Positions 36,810-46,961 of a stretch of 64,000 nucleotides of DNA are shown here, in pieces. The translations under genes were made by a program, and so were the position numbers. Source of the stretch: Anabaenopsis elenkinii CCIBt3563. Lineage in GTDB: Bacteria; Cyanobacteriota; Cyanobacteriia; Cyanobacteriales; Nostocaceae. Location of the stretch: contig NZ_CP063311.1 in NCBI RefSeq assembly GCF_015245355.1, forward strand, positions 1,075,313-1,139,312, in the 5' to 3' direction. Below the pieces are notes generated by a model. That model did no database searches. It was not told the origin of the DNA and saw only the letters and a list, made by a program, of their open reading frames with translations. Every line of letters begins with the position of its first letter. Within the stretch, counting starts at the first letter, position 1.

Positions 36810-38975
36810 TTACTGAGGATTTTTCCGGCGCCATTTTTCCCTGACTAGGCGAATTTCATCAAAAGTATAGTTTTCTCCTAATTGTTGTTTAATGGGAGTG
36901 AGAGAAACATCACCCAAAATCTCTAAAACTTGCCAAATTTTTTTTTGATGCTCTAGGGGGACTAACTGATTTAAATCTACAGGCTGATTTTTAGCCATTA
37001 ACTGAGAAAGGTGGGTAAAAATTGTGGAGGGGGTAAGATTGCGCTGGTGGGCAATTTCAGCTACACTCAAACCTTGTTGGTGTAATCTTAATGTGGTTAA
37101 CTCGGTATCATTGGGTAAATTCTTAATAGCTAGTGTACCTGGAGAATCATGTTTTGTGGGTGATATACCTTGTTCTCGACGGTAGGCGGTGATTTCTGCG
37201 AGGAATTTTTCACCATACTGAGCGAGTTTGTGACTACCTACCCCAGAAAGTTTACCAAATTCTGTTAAGGATTGGGGTTGTACCTGGGCCATTAACCTGA
37301 GGGTAGAATCTTGAAAGACAACGTAGGGCGCTACAGACTGTTCATCAGCTAGTTGCTTGCGCAGCGATCGCAAGCGTTGTAATAATAATTCTGTTTGGGC
37401 TGTTTTGTCACCCTCTGAGACGGGAGATATTTTTTGCGCCACAGGAACAGCAATCAAAACTTGGCGTTGTCGCTTCATCACCTCCCAACTCAAAGCATTC
37501 AGCTTTAAAACCGAGTAACCATCATTGGTTTGTTGTAACAACCCTTGATGTAACAGAGAACGCCCTAAAATGCGCCATTCATCTACAGTTTTATCTTTCC
37601 CAATCCCGTAGGTAGAAAGTTTTTCGTGTTGATTTTGGCTAATTTTTTTACTTTTACTTCCCCGCAGCACATCAATAATGTGTAGCATTCCAAATCTTTC
37701 TTGACAACGGGCCACACAAGATAAAAACTTCATGGCTTCAATTGTCCAGTCTTGTAGAGGTTTGGGATAACGACAGTTATCACAGTTACCGCAATTACCA
37801 GGAAAACGTTCGCCAAAATAACCTAGTTGAATTGTGCGGCGACAGTCTGTACCTTCAGCATAATCAATTACCTGGCGTAGCTGTTGTTTGGCAATTAATT
37901 GTTCTTGAGGGTCAGTTTTTTGCTCAATACTCCATTCAATGGTTTTAATATCACCAAAACTAAAGAACATGGTACAACGTGAGGGTTCACCATCTCTACC
38001 CGCCCGCCCAGATTCTTGATAATAACTTTCTAAATTACGTGGTAAATCAGAGTGAATGACTAACCGCACATCAGGTTTATTAATTCCCATCCCAAAGGCG
38101 ATAGTAGCAACGATGACACGCACATCATCTCGAATAAATCGAGTTTGATTCTTACTGCGTTCTTCATCAGTTAAACCAGCATGATAGGGTAAAGCGGTAA
38201 TTTGATCATGTTGCAGTTTAAATGTGAGTTCATCAACTTTTTTCCGGGTGAGACAATAGATAATCACTGAACCGTCAGTTTCCCGAATCATTTCTAAGAT
38301 TTCGGCGTATACACTGCTAGATTTAGGCCGCACTTCGTAATAAAGATTTTGCCTGTTAAAGCCAGCTAAGTGAATCTTCGGTTGCTTTAGTTCTAATTGT
38401 TGAATGATATCACTACGGACGCGGTCTGTGGCTGTTGCGGTGAGGGCGATGGTGGGAACATCTGGGTAGCGGTGACGTAGGGATTTTAACTGGCGATATT
38501 CTGGGCGAAAGTCGTGTCCCCATTCGGATACACAATGGGCTTCGTCAATGGCGAAGGTAGAAATACCAATTTGGTGATGTACTAAGTCTAAAAATGGCAG
38601 AAATCTTGAGCTTAATAAACGTTCTGGGGCTACATAGAGTAGTTTAACTTTACCATTACGGATGGCTTCCTCACGCGATCGCACTTTGTAGGGATTGAGG
38701 CTACTATTGAGGAATGTGGCGGCAATATTATTATTTCTCAGTGTTTCTACTTGGTCTTGCATGAGAGCGATTAACGGCGAAACCACTACCGTTAAGCCCT
38801 TTTTTATCAAGGCTGGTAACTGAAAGCACAGAGATTTACCCCCACCTGTGGGCATTACTACCAATAAATCCCGATTTTGCAGCGCATCTTCAATAATTTG
38901 TCGTTGTCCGGGGCGAAAATTATCGTAACCAAAGTGGTATTTTAACGCCTGTTCGAGGTGGGGGTACTGAAGCAT
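36810..38975 (-). CDS. recQ: ATP-dependent DNA helicase RecQ
   Basis: This 721-residue 3'-5' helicase acts in recombination and repair. Its helicase core (about 15-330) has [20 protein letters not shown], Walker [16 protein letters not shown], the DEAH box [20 protein letters not shown], and motif [25 protein letters not shown] zinc-binding RQC region has [25 protein letters not shown] winged helix (about 410-500) and an HRDC domain (about 525-600) follow. A C-terminal helix-turn-helix extension (about 630-720, [18 protein letters not shown]) is typical of the longer RecQ proteins. Confidence 0.95.
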   Translation of the reverse strand: MLQYPHLEQALKYHFGYDNFRPGQRQIIEDALQNRDLLVVMPTGGGKSLCFQLPALIKKGLTVVVSPLIALMQDQVETLRNNNIAATFLNSSLNPYKVRSREEAIRNGKVKLLYVAPERLLSSRFLPFLDLVHHQIGISTFAIDEAHCVSEWGHDFRPEYRQLKSLRHRYPDVPTIALTATATDRVRSDIIQQLELKQPKIHLAGFNRQNLYYEVRPKSSSVYAEILEMIRETDGSVIIYCLTRKKVDELTFKLQHDQITALPYHAGLTDEERSKNQTRFIRDDVRVIVATIAFGMGINKPDVRLVIHSDLPRNLESYYQESGRAGRDGEPSRCTMFFSFGDIKTIEWSIEQKTDPQEQLIAKQQLRQVIDYAEGTDCRRTIQLGYFGERFPGNCGNCDNCRYPKPLQDWTIEAMKFLSCVARCQERFGMLHIIDVLRGSKSKKISQNQHEKLSTYGIGKDKTVDEWRILGRSLLHQGLLQQTNDGYSVLKLNALSWEVMKRQRQVLIAVPVAQKISPVSEGDKTAQTELLLQRLRSLRKQLADEQSVAPYVVFQDSTLRLMAQVQPQSLTEFGKLSGVGSHKLAQYGEKFLAEITAYRREQGISPTKHDSPGTLAIKNLPNDTELTTLRLHQQGLSVAEIAHQRNLTPSTIFTHLSQLMAKNQPVDLNQLVPLEHQKKIWQVLEILGDVSLTPIKQQLGENYTFDEIRLVREKWRRKNPQ

Positions 38976-39030
38976 AACGATGGATTTACGTGCTAAGACT
39001 TGAAAATTTTAACTTAAATCCCCGGTAAGC

Positions 39031-39066
39031 AAAAAGTTAGAGAAGTGAAGTTTTAGCTTCACTTCT
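39031..39066 (-). terminator. Rho-independent terminator after psaK
   Basis: On the minus strand, AGAAGTGAAG, a 6-nt loop and CTTCACTTCT form a perfect 10-bp stem (39041-39066). CTAAC and TTTTT follow. It begins 12 bp past the psaK stop. Confidence 0.75.
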
Positions 39067-39077
39067 GTGGGTTTTAG

Positions 39078-39338
39078 CTAAATTCTGCCGATGTTATGCA
39101 GTCCTAAAATTATACCTACTCCTAAAAGATGACCAAAGGCTGTAGTTGCTAGTACCGCGGGTAAACCAAAACCGCCGAATAAATTGGGTGCGGGGAGAGA
39201 TGGCCCAACGCTGGGGTACTTGATGGTGAATTTTCCCAAGGCAACGGCGATAATGTTGGCTACAATCATAATACCTGCAACGGTGGGACTCCATTCTAGG
39301 GGTGTAGTTACAGCAGCGATTAAGGTGGAAGGTAACAC
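39078..39338 (-). CDS. psaK: Photosystem I reaction centre subunit PsaK
   Basis: This 86-residue thylakoid membrane protein sits at the edge of the photosystem I core and helps bind antenna. It has two transmembrane helices (about 18-38 and 58-80) separated by the basic loop KFTIKYPSVGPSLPAPNLFG. The segments GIMIVANIIAVALGKFTIKY and FGLPAVLATTAFGHLLGVG are typical of PsaK. No transit or leader cleavage site beyond the short N terminus is obvious. It is monocistronic, with its own terminator. Confidence 0.95.
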   Translation of the reverse strand: MLPSTLIAAVTTPLEWSPTVAGIMIVANIIAVALGKFTIKYPSVGPSLPAPNLFGGFGLPAVLATTAFGHLLGVGIILGLHNIGRI

Positions 39339-39458
39339 CGGATTTAGCTCCTAAAATTCTAATGGCTAGAAATATAATTGAAATATTTCCCCGCTAATTT
39401 CAACAAAAAAACGGCTTTTGCATCAATACTTAACAGTTATTCTTAATCCTTAATCTTA

Positions 39459-39688
39459 GAGGTTGTTTGATAAGTTTTCAACAGGTAATTTTTATCTTAG
39501 GGAACACCGGAACAGGGGATGGGAAGGATTGGGGAACACGGTATGGCTAACGCCACGCTATCGCTATCGACTTCGCTCACCGACCGCACAAAAAACAATA
39601 AAATCCAGTCCCCTCCTCTTACAAGGGGAGGGTTAGGGTGGGGTCAAATAATATTCGATACACGAATCATGACTTGACAAACATCCTC
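39459..39688. repeat. MITE of the IS5-related family, copy 3 (230 bp, complete)
   Basis: The ends are GAGGTTGTTTGATAAGTTTT and (other strand) GAGGATGTTTGTCAAGTCAT, flanked by TTA on both sides (39456-39458 and 39689-39691). Internal segments shared with the copy at 15975 include AACAATAAAATCCAGTCCCC and AGGGTGGGGTCAAA. It occupies half of the 453-bp spacer between psaK and the FecCD permease gene. Confidence 0.85.
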
Positions 39689-39791
39689 TTAGATATGTGC
39701 AAATCCTCATATTCCCTCTGGGGTTATTGACAATACTTTGTATTAATGTTGGAATAGTTATCGAGAGCTATTGCAAAATATAGTCATTAAA

Positions 39792-40829
39792 ATGGGAATA
39801 TTCAAGTTGTGGTTGCCAAGGCGACCGCACAAAAATGTCACAGGGGAATTAGGGAGAGGCGATCGCCTATTAGTAGTAACTGTATTGCTACTAGTAGGAC
39901 TGGTGCTAGTCACCGGAATTTCCCTGTCATTGGGTGCGGTAGCCATGAGTCCCAATCAACTGTGGCTAGCATTAATAGGCCGGGGTGATGAACTCTATCA
40001 AACAATTCTCTGGGATTTGCGCCTACCCCGCACCCTAGCCGCCTTGCTGGTGGGTGCTGCTCTGGGAATGTCCGGGTCATTACTCCAGGGAATGCTGAAA
40101 AACGGGCTGGCGAGTCCGTTCTTACTGGGAATTTCTGCGGGTGCTGGTTTAGCGGCTGTAGCTATGCTCAGTTTAGGTGTATTGCAGACCTGGATACCTT
40201 TAGGGGCTTGGATGGGGGGCTTATTAACAACTATTCTTGTTTATTTCCTAGCTTACCGTCGTGATGGAATTTCCGTAGAAAGATTGATTTTAGGGGGAGT
40301 TGCTGTCAGTTCCTTATTTGGTGCAGTTCAGTCTGTGTTGTTACTCATAGCCGAAGATGGTCAAATACAAGCGGCCTTAAATTGGTTAATTGGTAGTTTG
40401 AATGGGCGCGGTTGGAGTGAGATAACTATTTCCGGTTCTTATATTAGCGTCGCCCTCTTAGCGGGATGCTTACTAGCGCGTGCGGTTAACCTGTTGAACC
40501 TGGGTGACGAGTTAGCCACAGGACTAGGTGTTTCTGTGTGGCGATCGCGAATTTTAATTGGTGCTACCGCCACACTCTTAGCTGCGGGAGCAGTAAGTAT
40601 AGGGGGTTTAATTGGGTTCGTGGGTTTAATTGTTCCCCACGGAATCCGCCTGATCGTAGGTACAGATTACCGTGCTGTTTTACCACTAAGTGCAATAGGT
40701 GGGGCTTTAGTTCTCAGCTTTGCAGACTTACTGTCTCGGTTAGGTGCTGTAGAAATTCCCGTGGGAGCAGTCACAGCTTTGCTGGGTTCTCCCTTATTTA
40801 TCTATCTCCTTTATCGGCGCAATGTGTAA
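39792..40829 (+). CDS. FecCD-family ABC transporter permease (iron/haem/cobalamin type)
   Basis: This membrane protein of about 345 residues has some nine to ten transmembrane helices and belongs to the BtuC/FecCD family. LWDLRLPRTLAALLVGAALG and MSGSLLQGMLKN near residue 80, and GLIGFVGLIVPHGIRLIVG near residue 280 (the loop that contacts the ATPase), are signature regions. I take the ATG at 39792 over an upstream TTG. It is followed by a TonB-dependent receptor (34 bp) and a binding lipoprotein on the same strand, so one uptake operon is likely. The ATPase gene that it needs is not in this cluster. Confidence 0.9.
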   Translation: MGIFKLWLPRRPHKNVTGELGRGDRLLVVTVLLLVGLVLVTGISLSLGAVAMSPNQLWLALIGRGDELYQTILWDLRLPRTLAALLVGAALGMSGSLLQGMLKNGLASPFLLGISAGAGLAAVAMLSLGVLQTWIPLGAWMGGLLTTILVYFLAYRRDGISVERLILGGVAVSSLFGAVQSVLLLIAEDGQIQAALNWLIGSLNGRGWSEITISGSYISVALLAGCLLARAVNLLNLGDELATGLGVSVWRSRILIGATATLLAAGAVSIGGLIGFVGLIVPHGIRLIVGTDYRAVLPLSAIGGALVLSFADLLSRLGAVEIPVGAVTALLGSPLFIYLLYRRNV

Positions 40830-40863
40830 TTAAAACTTTCAAGTTGTCAGAGGTGTAATAACA

Positions 40864-43191
40864 GTGAAACAACATCCCTTGCTGTTCAGCATGATCATGC
40901 TGAATCTGTTTGTCGTGCCCACAGTATTAGCAGAATCTCATAATACTGGCATTTCTGGTGAAACAAAAACTTATTTACTGACTCAAGAACCTGTTTTGAC
41001 TCCCTCGGATGCTCAACCAGAGGAAGAAGAAACCTGTCCCCCTGATTTTGATCCCAAAGACCCAGAATTTGAAGATTGCGTTGAGGAAACTCAAAGCGGT
41101 GATTCCGAGATAGAAATTACCGTCACCGGAACCCGCACACCCAGAGCAGTTGTAGATTCACCGGGAACAATTAGCGTTATTGATGAGCAAAAAATCCAAA
41201 GGGATTTTATCGAAGATATCAAAGATTTAGTCCGCTACGAGCCGGGAATATCTGTACGTAATCGCCCGGTGCGTACTGGTCCTGCGGGGAGTGGTAATTC
41301 CAGTATTAATATTCGGGGAATTGAGGGGAACCGAGTTTTAATTCAGGTTGATGGGGTGAGGGTTCCCGATATTTATGCTAATACCGGCCGTGATTTAGTC
41401 GATTTTGATTCAATTCAAAGGGTGGAAATTATTCGCGGTCCTGCTTCTACCCTATATGGTAGTGATGCTTTAGGGGGTGTAGTCTCTTTCCTAACCAAGG
41501 ACCCAAAAGATTATCTGAGTGTTTTTGGTCGTCCAGTTTATGTGGGTGGTAAAACCAGCTATGACAGCACCGACTCTAGTTTTGCGCCCTCAGTGACGTT
41601 AGCAGGTAGAGAAGGAAACCTATCGGGTTTATTGCAATATACCCGCAGGGATGGTAGCGAAGCTCAAAACTACGACGGACTAAGACCAAACCCCGAAGAT
41701 GTTAGCAGTAATAACATATTTGGCAAAGTAGTATTGGAATCTAACGACAACAATATTTTCCGACTCACAGGAGAATTATTTGACCGTCAAGTTAATACAC
41801 AAGTCATCAGTGCAAGAACAGCGACTACTCTCAACCAAAACGCTGAAGATTCCACGAGTCGGGGACGCATCAGTTTAAGTCATGAGTATACTAATCCTGA
41901 CTTAGGCTCATTTTTGCAGTCAGTGCGATCGCAGATTTATTACCAAACTGCGAAAACCACAGAAGATATAGAAACCCGCAGCGTTAACAGACAGGGTGAA
42001 AATGAGCGGCGTATCTTAGAAACTGGTTTTAACCAAGATATTCTCGGCGCTGATGTGCAGTTTACCAGCAAATTCTCCACCGGAGATATTAGCCATCGCC
42101 TAGTTTACGGCTTTGACTTGTTTAACACCTCCACCAGTCGCCCCAGGGATTCTACAATATTTAATGAAACACGGGGAACAGAGAGTAAATTTGCTAACGG
42201 GCAAAATTTCCCTAACAAAACCTTTCCTGATACAGACACTTTGAGGGGTGGGATTTACATTCAGAATGAAATCGAATTTGCTGATGGTCGTATTACCTTA
42301 ATCCCAGGTATTCGTTACGATTATTATCAATTGACTCCCTACACCGATGATGAGGAATTTGGACGCAGCAACCCGGAAAATTTGGAAGTTAACGGCTTTT
42401 CTGCTTCCGCTATCTCTCCCAAGCTGGGTATAGTTGCCAAAATTACCCCAGAAATATCATTATATGGACAATATGCCCGTGGTTTTAGGAGTCCACCCTA
42501 TGATGATGCAGCCATTGCATTTACCAACTTCAACTTTCGTTATTCTCTCCTACCTAATCCTGACTTAAAACCAGAAACTGCAGATAGTTATGAAATCGGG
42601 ATCAGAGCCAACTATCCCCAAACTAGATTAAGTCTCACAGGTTTTTATAACCGTTATGACAATTTCATTAATAATGTCGGACTTGGTCGTGACGATAGAG
42701 GATTTTTGCGATTCCAATCCCAAAACATTAAAGGAGTGACAATTTCCGGTTTAGAAGCTAGGGGAGAATATCGCTTTACAAGGTCTCCGGGTGGTTTAAG
42801 TGTGTTCGGAACCTTAGCTTATGCTGTGGGGGATAACTTAGAAACAGACCAACCCCTAGATTCCATAGATCCATTGAAGGGGATTATAGGACTGCGTTAT
42901 CGTTCACCCCAAGACATTTGGGGCGCAGAACTAACTACCACCTTAGTTGCGGCTAAAGATCGGGTAAGTAATGAAGACTTTTTTAAACCCGAAGGTTACA
43001 CTACTGTGGATGTCCGCGGTTTCTACCAGTTCAACCCTAATACCATTCTTAATCTGGGAATTTTCAACTTATTTGACCAAAGATATATAGAATGGTCTGA
43101 CGTGCGGGGTGTAAATAGCGATGACCGTCTACTAGATTTATATACCCGACCCGGAATTAACTTTGCTGTGACTTTGAGTGTACGTTTTTAG
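40864..43191 (+). CDS. TonB-dependent outer-membrane receptor, haem-receptor-like
   Basis: This 775-residue protein starts at a GTG. A signal peptide (about 1-23, ending VPTVLAES) leads to an acidic linker (DAQPEEEETCPPDF). A plug domain (about 75-200) has EIEITVTGTRTPRAVVDSPG, SINIRGIEGNRVLIQVDGVR and EIIRGPASTLYGSDALGG. A 22-strand barrel ends in FAVTLSVRF, whose last Phe is the outer-membrane insertion signal. The plug resembles haemoglobin/haem receptors. A siderophore receptor is the alternative. It sits between the permease and the binding-protein genes and overlaps the longest possible start of the latter. Confidence 0.88.
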   Translation: MKQHPLLFSMIMLNLFVVPTVLAESHNTGISGETKTYLLTQEPVLTPSDAQPEEEETCPPDFDPKDPEFEDCVEETQSGDSEIEITVTGTRTPRAVVDSPGTISVIDEQKIQRDFIEDIKDLVRYEPGISVRNRPVRTGPAGSGNSSINIRGIEGNRVLIQVDGVRVPDIYANTGRDLVDFDSIQRVEIIRGPASTLYGSDALGGVVSFLTKDPKDYLSVFGRPVYVGGKTSYDSTDSSFAPSVTLAGREGNLSGLLQYTRRDGSEAQNYDGLRPNPEDVSSNNIFGKVVLESNDNNIFRLTGELFDRQVNTQVISARTATTLNQNAEDSTSRGRISLSHEYTNPDLGSFLQSVRSQIYYQTAKTTEDIETRSVNRQGENERRILETGFNQDILGADVQFTSKFSTGDISHRLVYGFDLFNTSTSRPRDSTIFNETRGTESKFANGQNFPNKTFPDTDTLRGGIYIQNEIEFADGRITLIPGIRYDYYQLTPYTDDEEFGRSNPENLEVNGFSASAISPKLGIVAKITPEISLYGQYARGFRSPPYDDAAIAFTNFNFRYSLLPNPDLKPETADSYEIGIRANYPQTRLSLTGFYNRYDNFINNVGLGRDDRGFLRFQSQNIKGVTISGLEARGEYRFTRSPGGLSVFGTLAYAVGDNLETDQPLDSIDPLKGIIGLRYRSPQDIWGAELTTTLVAAKDRVSNEDFFKPEGYTTVDVRGFYQFNPNTILNLGIFNLFDQRYIEWSDVRGVNSDDRLLDLYTRPGINFAVTLSVRF

Positions 43192-43225
43192 AATTAAAGG
43201 AGTTTTCGGTAAACCAATCAAAATC

Positions 43226-44125
43226 ATGGGTCAAAAAAAATTTCTATTAACTTGGGCTATTCTGTTGAGTATATTACTAACAGCTTGTAATCAACCCATC
43301 GCCCAACAACCACCAACAACACCTGTCAACACCAACCAAACAACCCCGACATCAGCACAAAGAATCGTCGCCCTCACGTCTTTAACTGCTGATATTATTT
43401 ATCAACTGGACTCTACAAAACTAGTGGGGATTACAGGTGGTAGTTTACTGAATAAAGACCCCCGGTTTCAGGGTTTACAAAGAGTAGCTCAGGGTCAAAC
43501 TCCTGCTGACTTAGAGAAAATCCTGGCCCTCAAACCAGATTTAGTCATCGGTGCTCAAGGCTTTTCTGACCAGACGCTCCAACAGCTGGAAAAACTGGGA
43601 ATTAAGACTTTCTCTACTAGAGTTAATAGCTGGGAATCTCTCAAGGAACTAACTAAAACCCTAGCTGGTTTTGTGGGTGCTGACCCGACTCCGTTGTTAA
43701 ACCGTTATGAGGGGTTTTTACCCAAAGGGACAAACAACAGTAATTCTACTCTAGTGCTGGTCAGTCGTCAGCCAATTTTAACACCAAATAAAAATAGTTG
43801 GGCGGGAGATTTATTACGCCAGTTTGGTGTCAACAATTTAGCCGCAGACCTACAAGGGACAAGCCCCATAGGTGGTTATATTACTCTGTCTGCTGAGAAA
43901 ATTTTAGCAGCTAATCCGGAGGTGATCATTTTAATTAGTCCTCCCCAAGGAGGGTCACAAACCGCTCTTTTAGATGCTTTTAAACAGGAAAGCTTTTGGC
44001 AAAAATTGTCAGCTGCTAAAAATAACCAAGTCTATGTGTTTGACTATTATGGATTGGTGAATGCAGGTAGTATAGATGCTATCGAAAAAGCCAGTCAGCA
44101 ACTGGCGCAAGTTTTAGCAGATTGA
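43226..44125 (+). CDS. Periplasmic metal-chelate binding lipoprotein (PF01497 type)
   Basis: This lipoprotein of about 299 residues has a signal ending LLTACNQ, with the lipobox Cys near residue 22. The BtuF/FhuD-like fold has RIVALTSLTADIIYQLDSTK near the start, TPADLEKILALKPDLVIGAQ, and a C-terminal EVIILISPPQGG. The frame is open further upstream within the receptor gene, but the ATG at 43226 directly precedes the signal peptide. It delivers iron complex, haem or cobalamin to the permease at 39792. HmuT is a plausible equivalent given the haem-like receptor. Confidence 0.87.
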   Translation: MGQKKFLLTWAILLSILLTACNQPIAQQPPTTPVNTNQTTPTSAQRIVALTSLTADIIYQLDSTKLVGITGGSLLNKDPRFQGLQRVAQGQTPADLEKILALKPDLVIGAQGFSDQTLQQLEKLGIKTFSTRVNSWESLKELTKTLAGFVGADPTPLLNRYEGFLPKGTNNSNSTLVLVSRQPILTPNKNSWAGDLLRQFGVNNLAADLQGTSPIGGYITLSAEKILAANPEVIILISPPQGGSQTALLDAFKQESFWQKLSAAKNNQVYVFDYYGLVNAGSIDAIEKASQQLAQVLAD

Positions 44126-44200
44126 TATCTCACCCTTGGGGGCGATCGCCGACAAAATCATCTACACTCAAGGAAAGACTGATTATTGCCAGCCTGTATT

Positions 44201-44629
44201 ATGTCCTCAATTATCGATTCTTTGCCACCTGCTCTTGCTAAAATCGTCCAACGCTTTCAACGTGCGAGTGACCCGAAGCGGCGTTACGAGCAGTTAATCT
44301 GGTATGGTCAGAAGTTAACAGACTTTCCAGAAACTGGTAAAGTACCAGAAAATAAGGTTCCTGGCTGTGTATCTCAGGTTTATATTACCGCTGCCTTAGA
44401 TGATGGTAAAGTTGTATACCAAGGTGATTCAGATTCCCAGTTAACTAAGGGATTAGTAGGGTTGTTAGTGGAGGGTTTAAATGGACTCACTCCCACGGAA
44501 ATTGTGCAACTCACCCCAGACTTTATTCAAGAAACCGGCTTAAATGTCAGTCTCACACCTTCCCGCGCCAATGGATTTTATAACATATTTAAAACGATGC
44601 AGAAAAAGGCACTTGAATGTAAGTTATAG
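44201..44629 (+). CDS. sufE: Sulfur acceptor protein SufE
   Basis: This 142-residue protein accepts persulfide sulfur from the cysteine desulfurase SufS for Fe-S cluster assembly. It starts MSSIIDSLPPALAKIVQRFQ and has RYEQLIWYGQKL, VPGCVSQVYITA (the active Cys) and a C-terminal NGFYNIFKTMQKKALE. The ATG at 44201 is preferred over an upstream TTG. The gene follows the uptake operon by 75 bp and may be transcribed with it, linking iron uptake and Fe-S assembly. Confidence 0.92.
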   Translation: MSSIIDSLPPALAKIVQRFQRASDPKRRYEQLIWYGQKLTDFPETGKVPENKVPGCVSQVYITAALDDGKVVYQGDSDSQLTKGLVGLLVEGLNGLTPTEIVQLTPDFIQETGLNVSLTPSRANGFYNIFKTMQKKALECKL

Positions 44630-44669
44630 TTCCTAGCTTCCCTTTGTTACACTAAAAGCAGGTAACCCG

Positions 44670-45578
44670 ATGTCAACTAACTTAGTGTCAACCTATGACC
44701 CCGTAGGATTTGGTGGACTAGTTCAAGAATACACCTGGACTTGGGACAACCAACCATTACGGGTGATTTATGAAACTATTGGTACAGGTTCACCCCTGTT
44801 GCTATTACCAGCCTTTAGCAGCGTTTCTATGCGGGGGGAAATGGGAGAACTCGCCAATTTACTCGCCCCCCATTTTCAAGTTACAGTGGTGGATTGGCCT
44901 GGGTTTGGAGAATCTTCCCGCCCAAGTTTCAACTACAGACCAGAAATATATCAGCAATTTCTAGAAGATTTTATTCACAGCGTTTTTAATCCGCCCATTA
45001 CAGTAGTCGCAGCGGGTCACGCTTCTAGTTACGTTTTGCAACTGGCGGTGAAACAACCTCACCTGTTCTTGCGGATCTTACTCTTAGCACCCACTTGGCG
45101 CGGTCCTTTACCAACTATGGGAGCTAGTCCCCAGATAGCAGACTTAGTTAAAGGGTTAGTGCGATCGCCTATAGTTGGGCAAGCACTATATAAACTAAAT
45201 ACTACACCCTCCTTTTTAACTTGGATGTACCGCCGTCATGTTTTCAGTGATGACAGGAAACTTACACCCAGTTTTATCGAGAGAAAGTGGCTAACTACCC
45301 AAAAAGCCGGAGCCAGATTTGCTTCTGCGGCTTTTGTGACTGGCAATCTCGATGCTATCAAGAATCAATCCGATTATCTCACACTTGTACGCAACTTGTC
45401 CATACCCCTGATGGTAGTAATTGGTGAGTCCACTCCCCCCAAGTCCCGACAAGAAATGAACGCTGTAGCAGCACTACCAGGAGTAAGAAGCGTTGTTATT
45501 CCCGGTTCCCTGGGATTACATGAAGAACACCCAGATATTGTTTTCACCGCCACACAAGACTTCTTACTACACCCATAA
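44670..45578 (+). CDS. Alpha/beta hydrolase of unknown substrate
   Basis: This 302-residue cytosolic protein has the alpha/beta-hydrolase layout: FQVTVVDWPGFGESSRP (about 69-85) is the early motif. The nucleophile elbow is expected at TVVAAGHASSYVLQLAVKQP. There the usual GxSxG reads G-H-A-S-S, so the usual nucleophile position is Ala. That makes standard hydrolase chemistry uncertain. The catalytic Asp/His region is SLGLHEEHPDIV near the end. It follows sufE by 40 bp. Widespread relatives occur in cyanobacteria and plants. Confidence 0.75.
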   Translation: MSTNLVSTYDPVGFGGLVQEYTWTWDNQPLRVIYETIGTGSPLLLLPAFSSVSMRGEMGELANLLAPHFQVTVVDWPGFGESSRPSFNYRPEIYQQFLEDFIHSVFNPPITVVAAGHASSYVLQLAVKQPHLFLRILLLAPTWRGPLPTMGASPQIADLVKGLVRSPIVGQALYKLNTTPSFLTWMYRRHVFSDDRKLTPSFIERKWLTTQKAGARFASAAFVTGNLDAIKNQSDYLTLVRNLSIPLMVVIGESTPPKSRQEMNAVAALPGVRSVVIPGSLGLHEEHPDIVFTATQDFLLHP

Positions 45579-45591
45579 ATGCTGAGTGTGA

Positions 45592-45683
45592 GAGGTTGTT
45601 TTATAACTTTTCAATAGGGAAGAGGGGATGGGGTGGGGTCAAACAATATTTGATCCATTAATCATGACTTATCAAACATCCTC
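45592..45683. repeat. MITE of the IS5-related family, copy 4 (92 bp, short)
   Basis: The ends are GAGGTTGTTTTATAAC and (other strand) GAGGATGTTTGATAAGTCAT. The core retains GGTGGGGTCAAACAATATTT. The flanks are TGA and TCA, so the duplication is not exact. This is the smallest copy and lies 13 bp after the hydrolase stop. Confidence 0.75.
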
Positions 45684-45868
45684 TCAGATAACTGATTTTC
45701 TCAAGTTTCCTGATAAACACCAAAAGTATTGTAGAGTGCCTGAGGATTAACATCTATATATGTCCTAGGACTGATGGGTTACTAGAAAAACCATAGTTGA
45801 CGTATCATGATATGAACTTTAAACAGACGATTACAGTAAATTCACCACAAAAATATTAAAAGAATTAT

Positions 45869-45897
45869 CATAGGTGGTAATGATTATCTAACCTATG
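45869..45897 (+). promoter_or_regulatory. Zur-like box within a larger palindrome, upstream of the COG0523 gene
   Basis: TGGTAATGATTATCT (45875-45889) differs at two arm positions from TGATAATNATTATCA, the Zur box known from Anabaena. It sits in a wider dyad, CATAGGT (45869-45875) and ACCTATG (45891-45897). It ends 19 bp before the gene start. Confidence 0.6.
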
Positions 45898-45916
45898 ACA
45901 AAAAGGCATTTAGACA

Positions 45917-46888
45917 ATGTTAACTGAAGAAATCACAAATACCGTACCTGTAACCGTACTCACAGGTTATCTGGGTTCGGGAAAAACCACTCTGCTCAAC
46001 CATATCCTCACCTACGAACATGGAAAAAAAGTCGCTGTAATTGTCAATGAATTTGGGGAGGTAGGTATTGATAATCAACTGATTATTGATGCAGATGAAG
46101 AAATTTTTGAGATGAATAATGGCTGTATTTGCTGTACAGTGCGCGGTGACTTAATTCGGATTATCGGTAACTTAATGAAGCGGCGCGATAAGTTCGACCA
46201 TTTAGTGATTGAAACCACCGGTTTAGCTGACCCAGCGCCGGTAATTCAAACATTTTTTGTCGATGAAGATATGCAAAGCCTGCTGTCTTTAGATGCAGTA
46301 GTAACTGTTGTGGATGCAAAGCATATTTGCCAACATTGGGATGCTGACGAAGCCCAAGAACAGATTGCTTTTGCTGATGTGATTCTCCTCAATAAAACTG
46401 ATTTAGTCACCCCAGAACAGTTAGATGAATTAGAACAGCGCATTCGGGGGATGAATGCAATGGCAAAAATCCACCGCACCCACAACGCCCAACTAGAGAT
46501 GAATGCTTTATTAGGTGTGAAGGCTTTTGATTTACAGCGGGCGTTGGAAATTGACCCGGATTTCTTGGGTGAAGATGCTCACCAACATGATGATCAAGTT
46601 TATTCTGTCGCATTGATGGAAGCAGGGGAGTTAGATGGAGAAAAACTCAACGCTTGGTTGTCTGAGTTATTGCGTACCCAAGGACCAGATATTTTCCGGA
46701 TGAAGGGGATTTTAAATATTGCTGGGGAAGATAATCGCTATGTGTTCCAAGGTGTGCATATGATCTTAGATGGTAGACCCGATCGCCCTTGGAAACCCAA
46801 TGAAACTCGGAAAAATGAGTTGGTTTTCATTGGTCGTAATCTTGATGGAGCCAAACTTAAGCAGGATTTTCTGGCTTGTTTTGTTTAA
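45917..46888 (+). CDS. COG0523 GTP-binding metallochaperone-like protein
   Basis: This 323-residue G3E-family GTPase has Walker A GYLGSGKTTLLNHI (about 14-27), Walker B-like VIETTGLADPAPVI, the metal-binding motif MNNGCICCTVRGDLI (CxCC, about 70-84) and the base motif LNKTDLV. An acidic-His segment EDAHQHDDQVYS precedes the C-terminal CobW_C domain. Relatives in this subfamily are zinc-responsive and hand metal to client proteins. A Zur-like box upstream and a ZnuA-like gene downstream support a role under zinc limitation. An alternative is cobalamin or nitrile hydratase maturation. Confidence 0.88.
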   Translation: MLTEEITNTVPVTVLTGYLGSGKTTLLNHILTYEHGKKVAVIVNEFGEVGIDNQLIIDADEEIFEMNNGCICCTVRGDLIRIIGNLMKRRDKFDHLVIETTGLADPAPVIQTFFVDEDMQSLLSLDAVVTVVDAKHICQHWDADEAQEQIAFADVILLNKTDLVTPEQLDELEQRIRGMNAMAKIHRTHNAQLEMNALLGVKAFDLQRALEIDPDFLGEDAHQHDDQVYSVALMEAGELDGEKLNAWLSELLRTQGPDIFRMKGILNIAGEDNRYVFQGVHMILDGRPDRPWKPNETRKNELVFIGRNLDGAKLKQDFLACFV

Positions 46889-46961
46889 ACTAGGTACAGA
46901 CTAAGCTACAAGGGAGTAGGGATGATTCTCTATTCCCTATTTCCCCATTCCCCTTGAAGTT

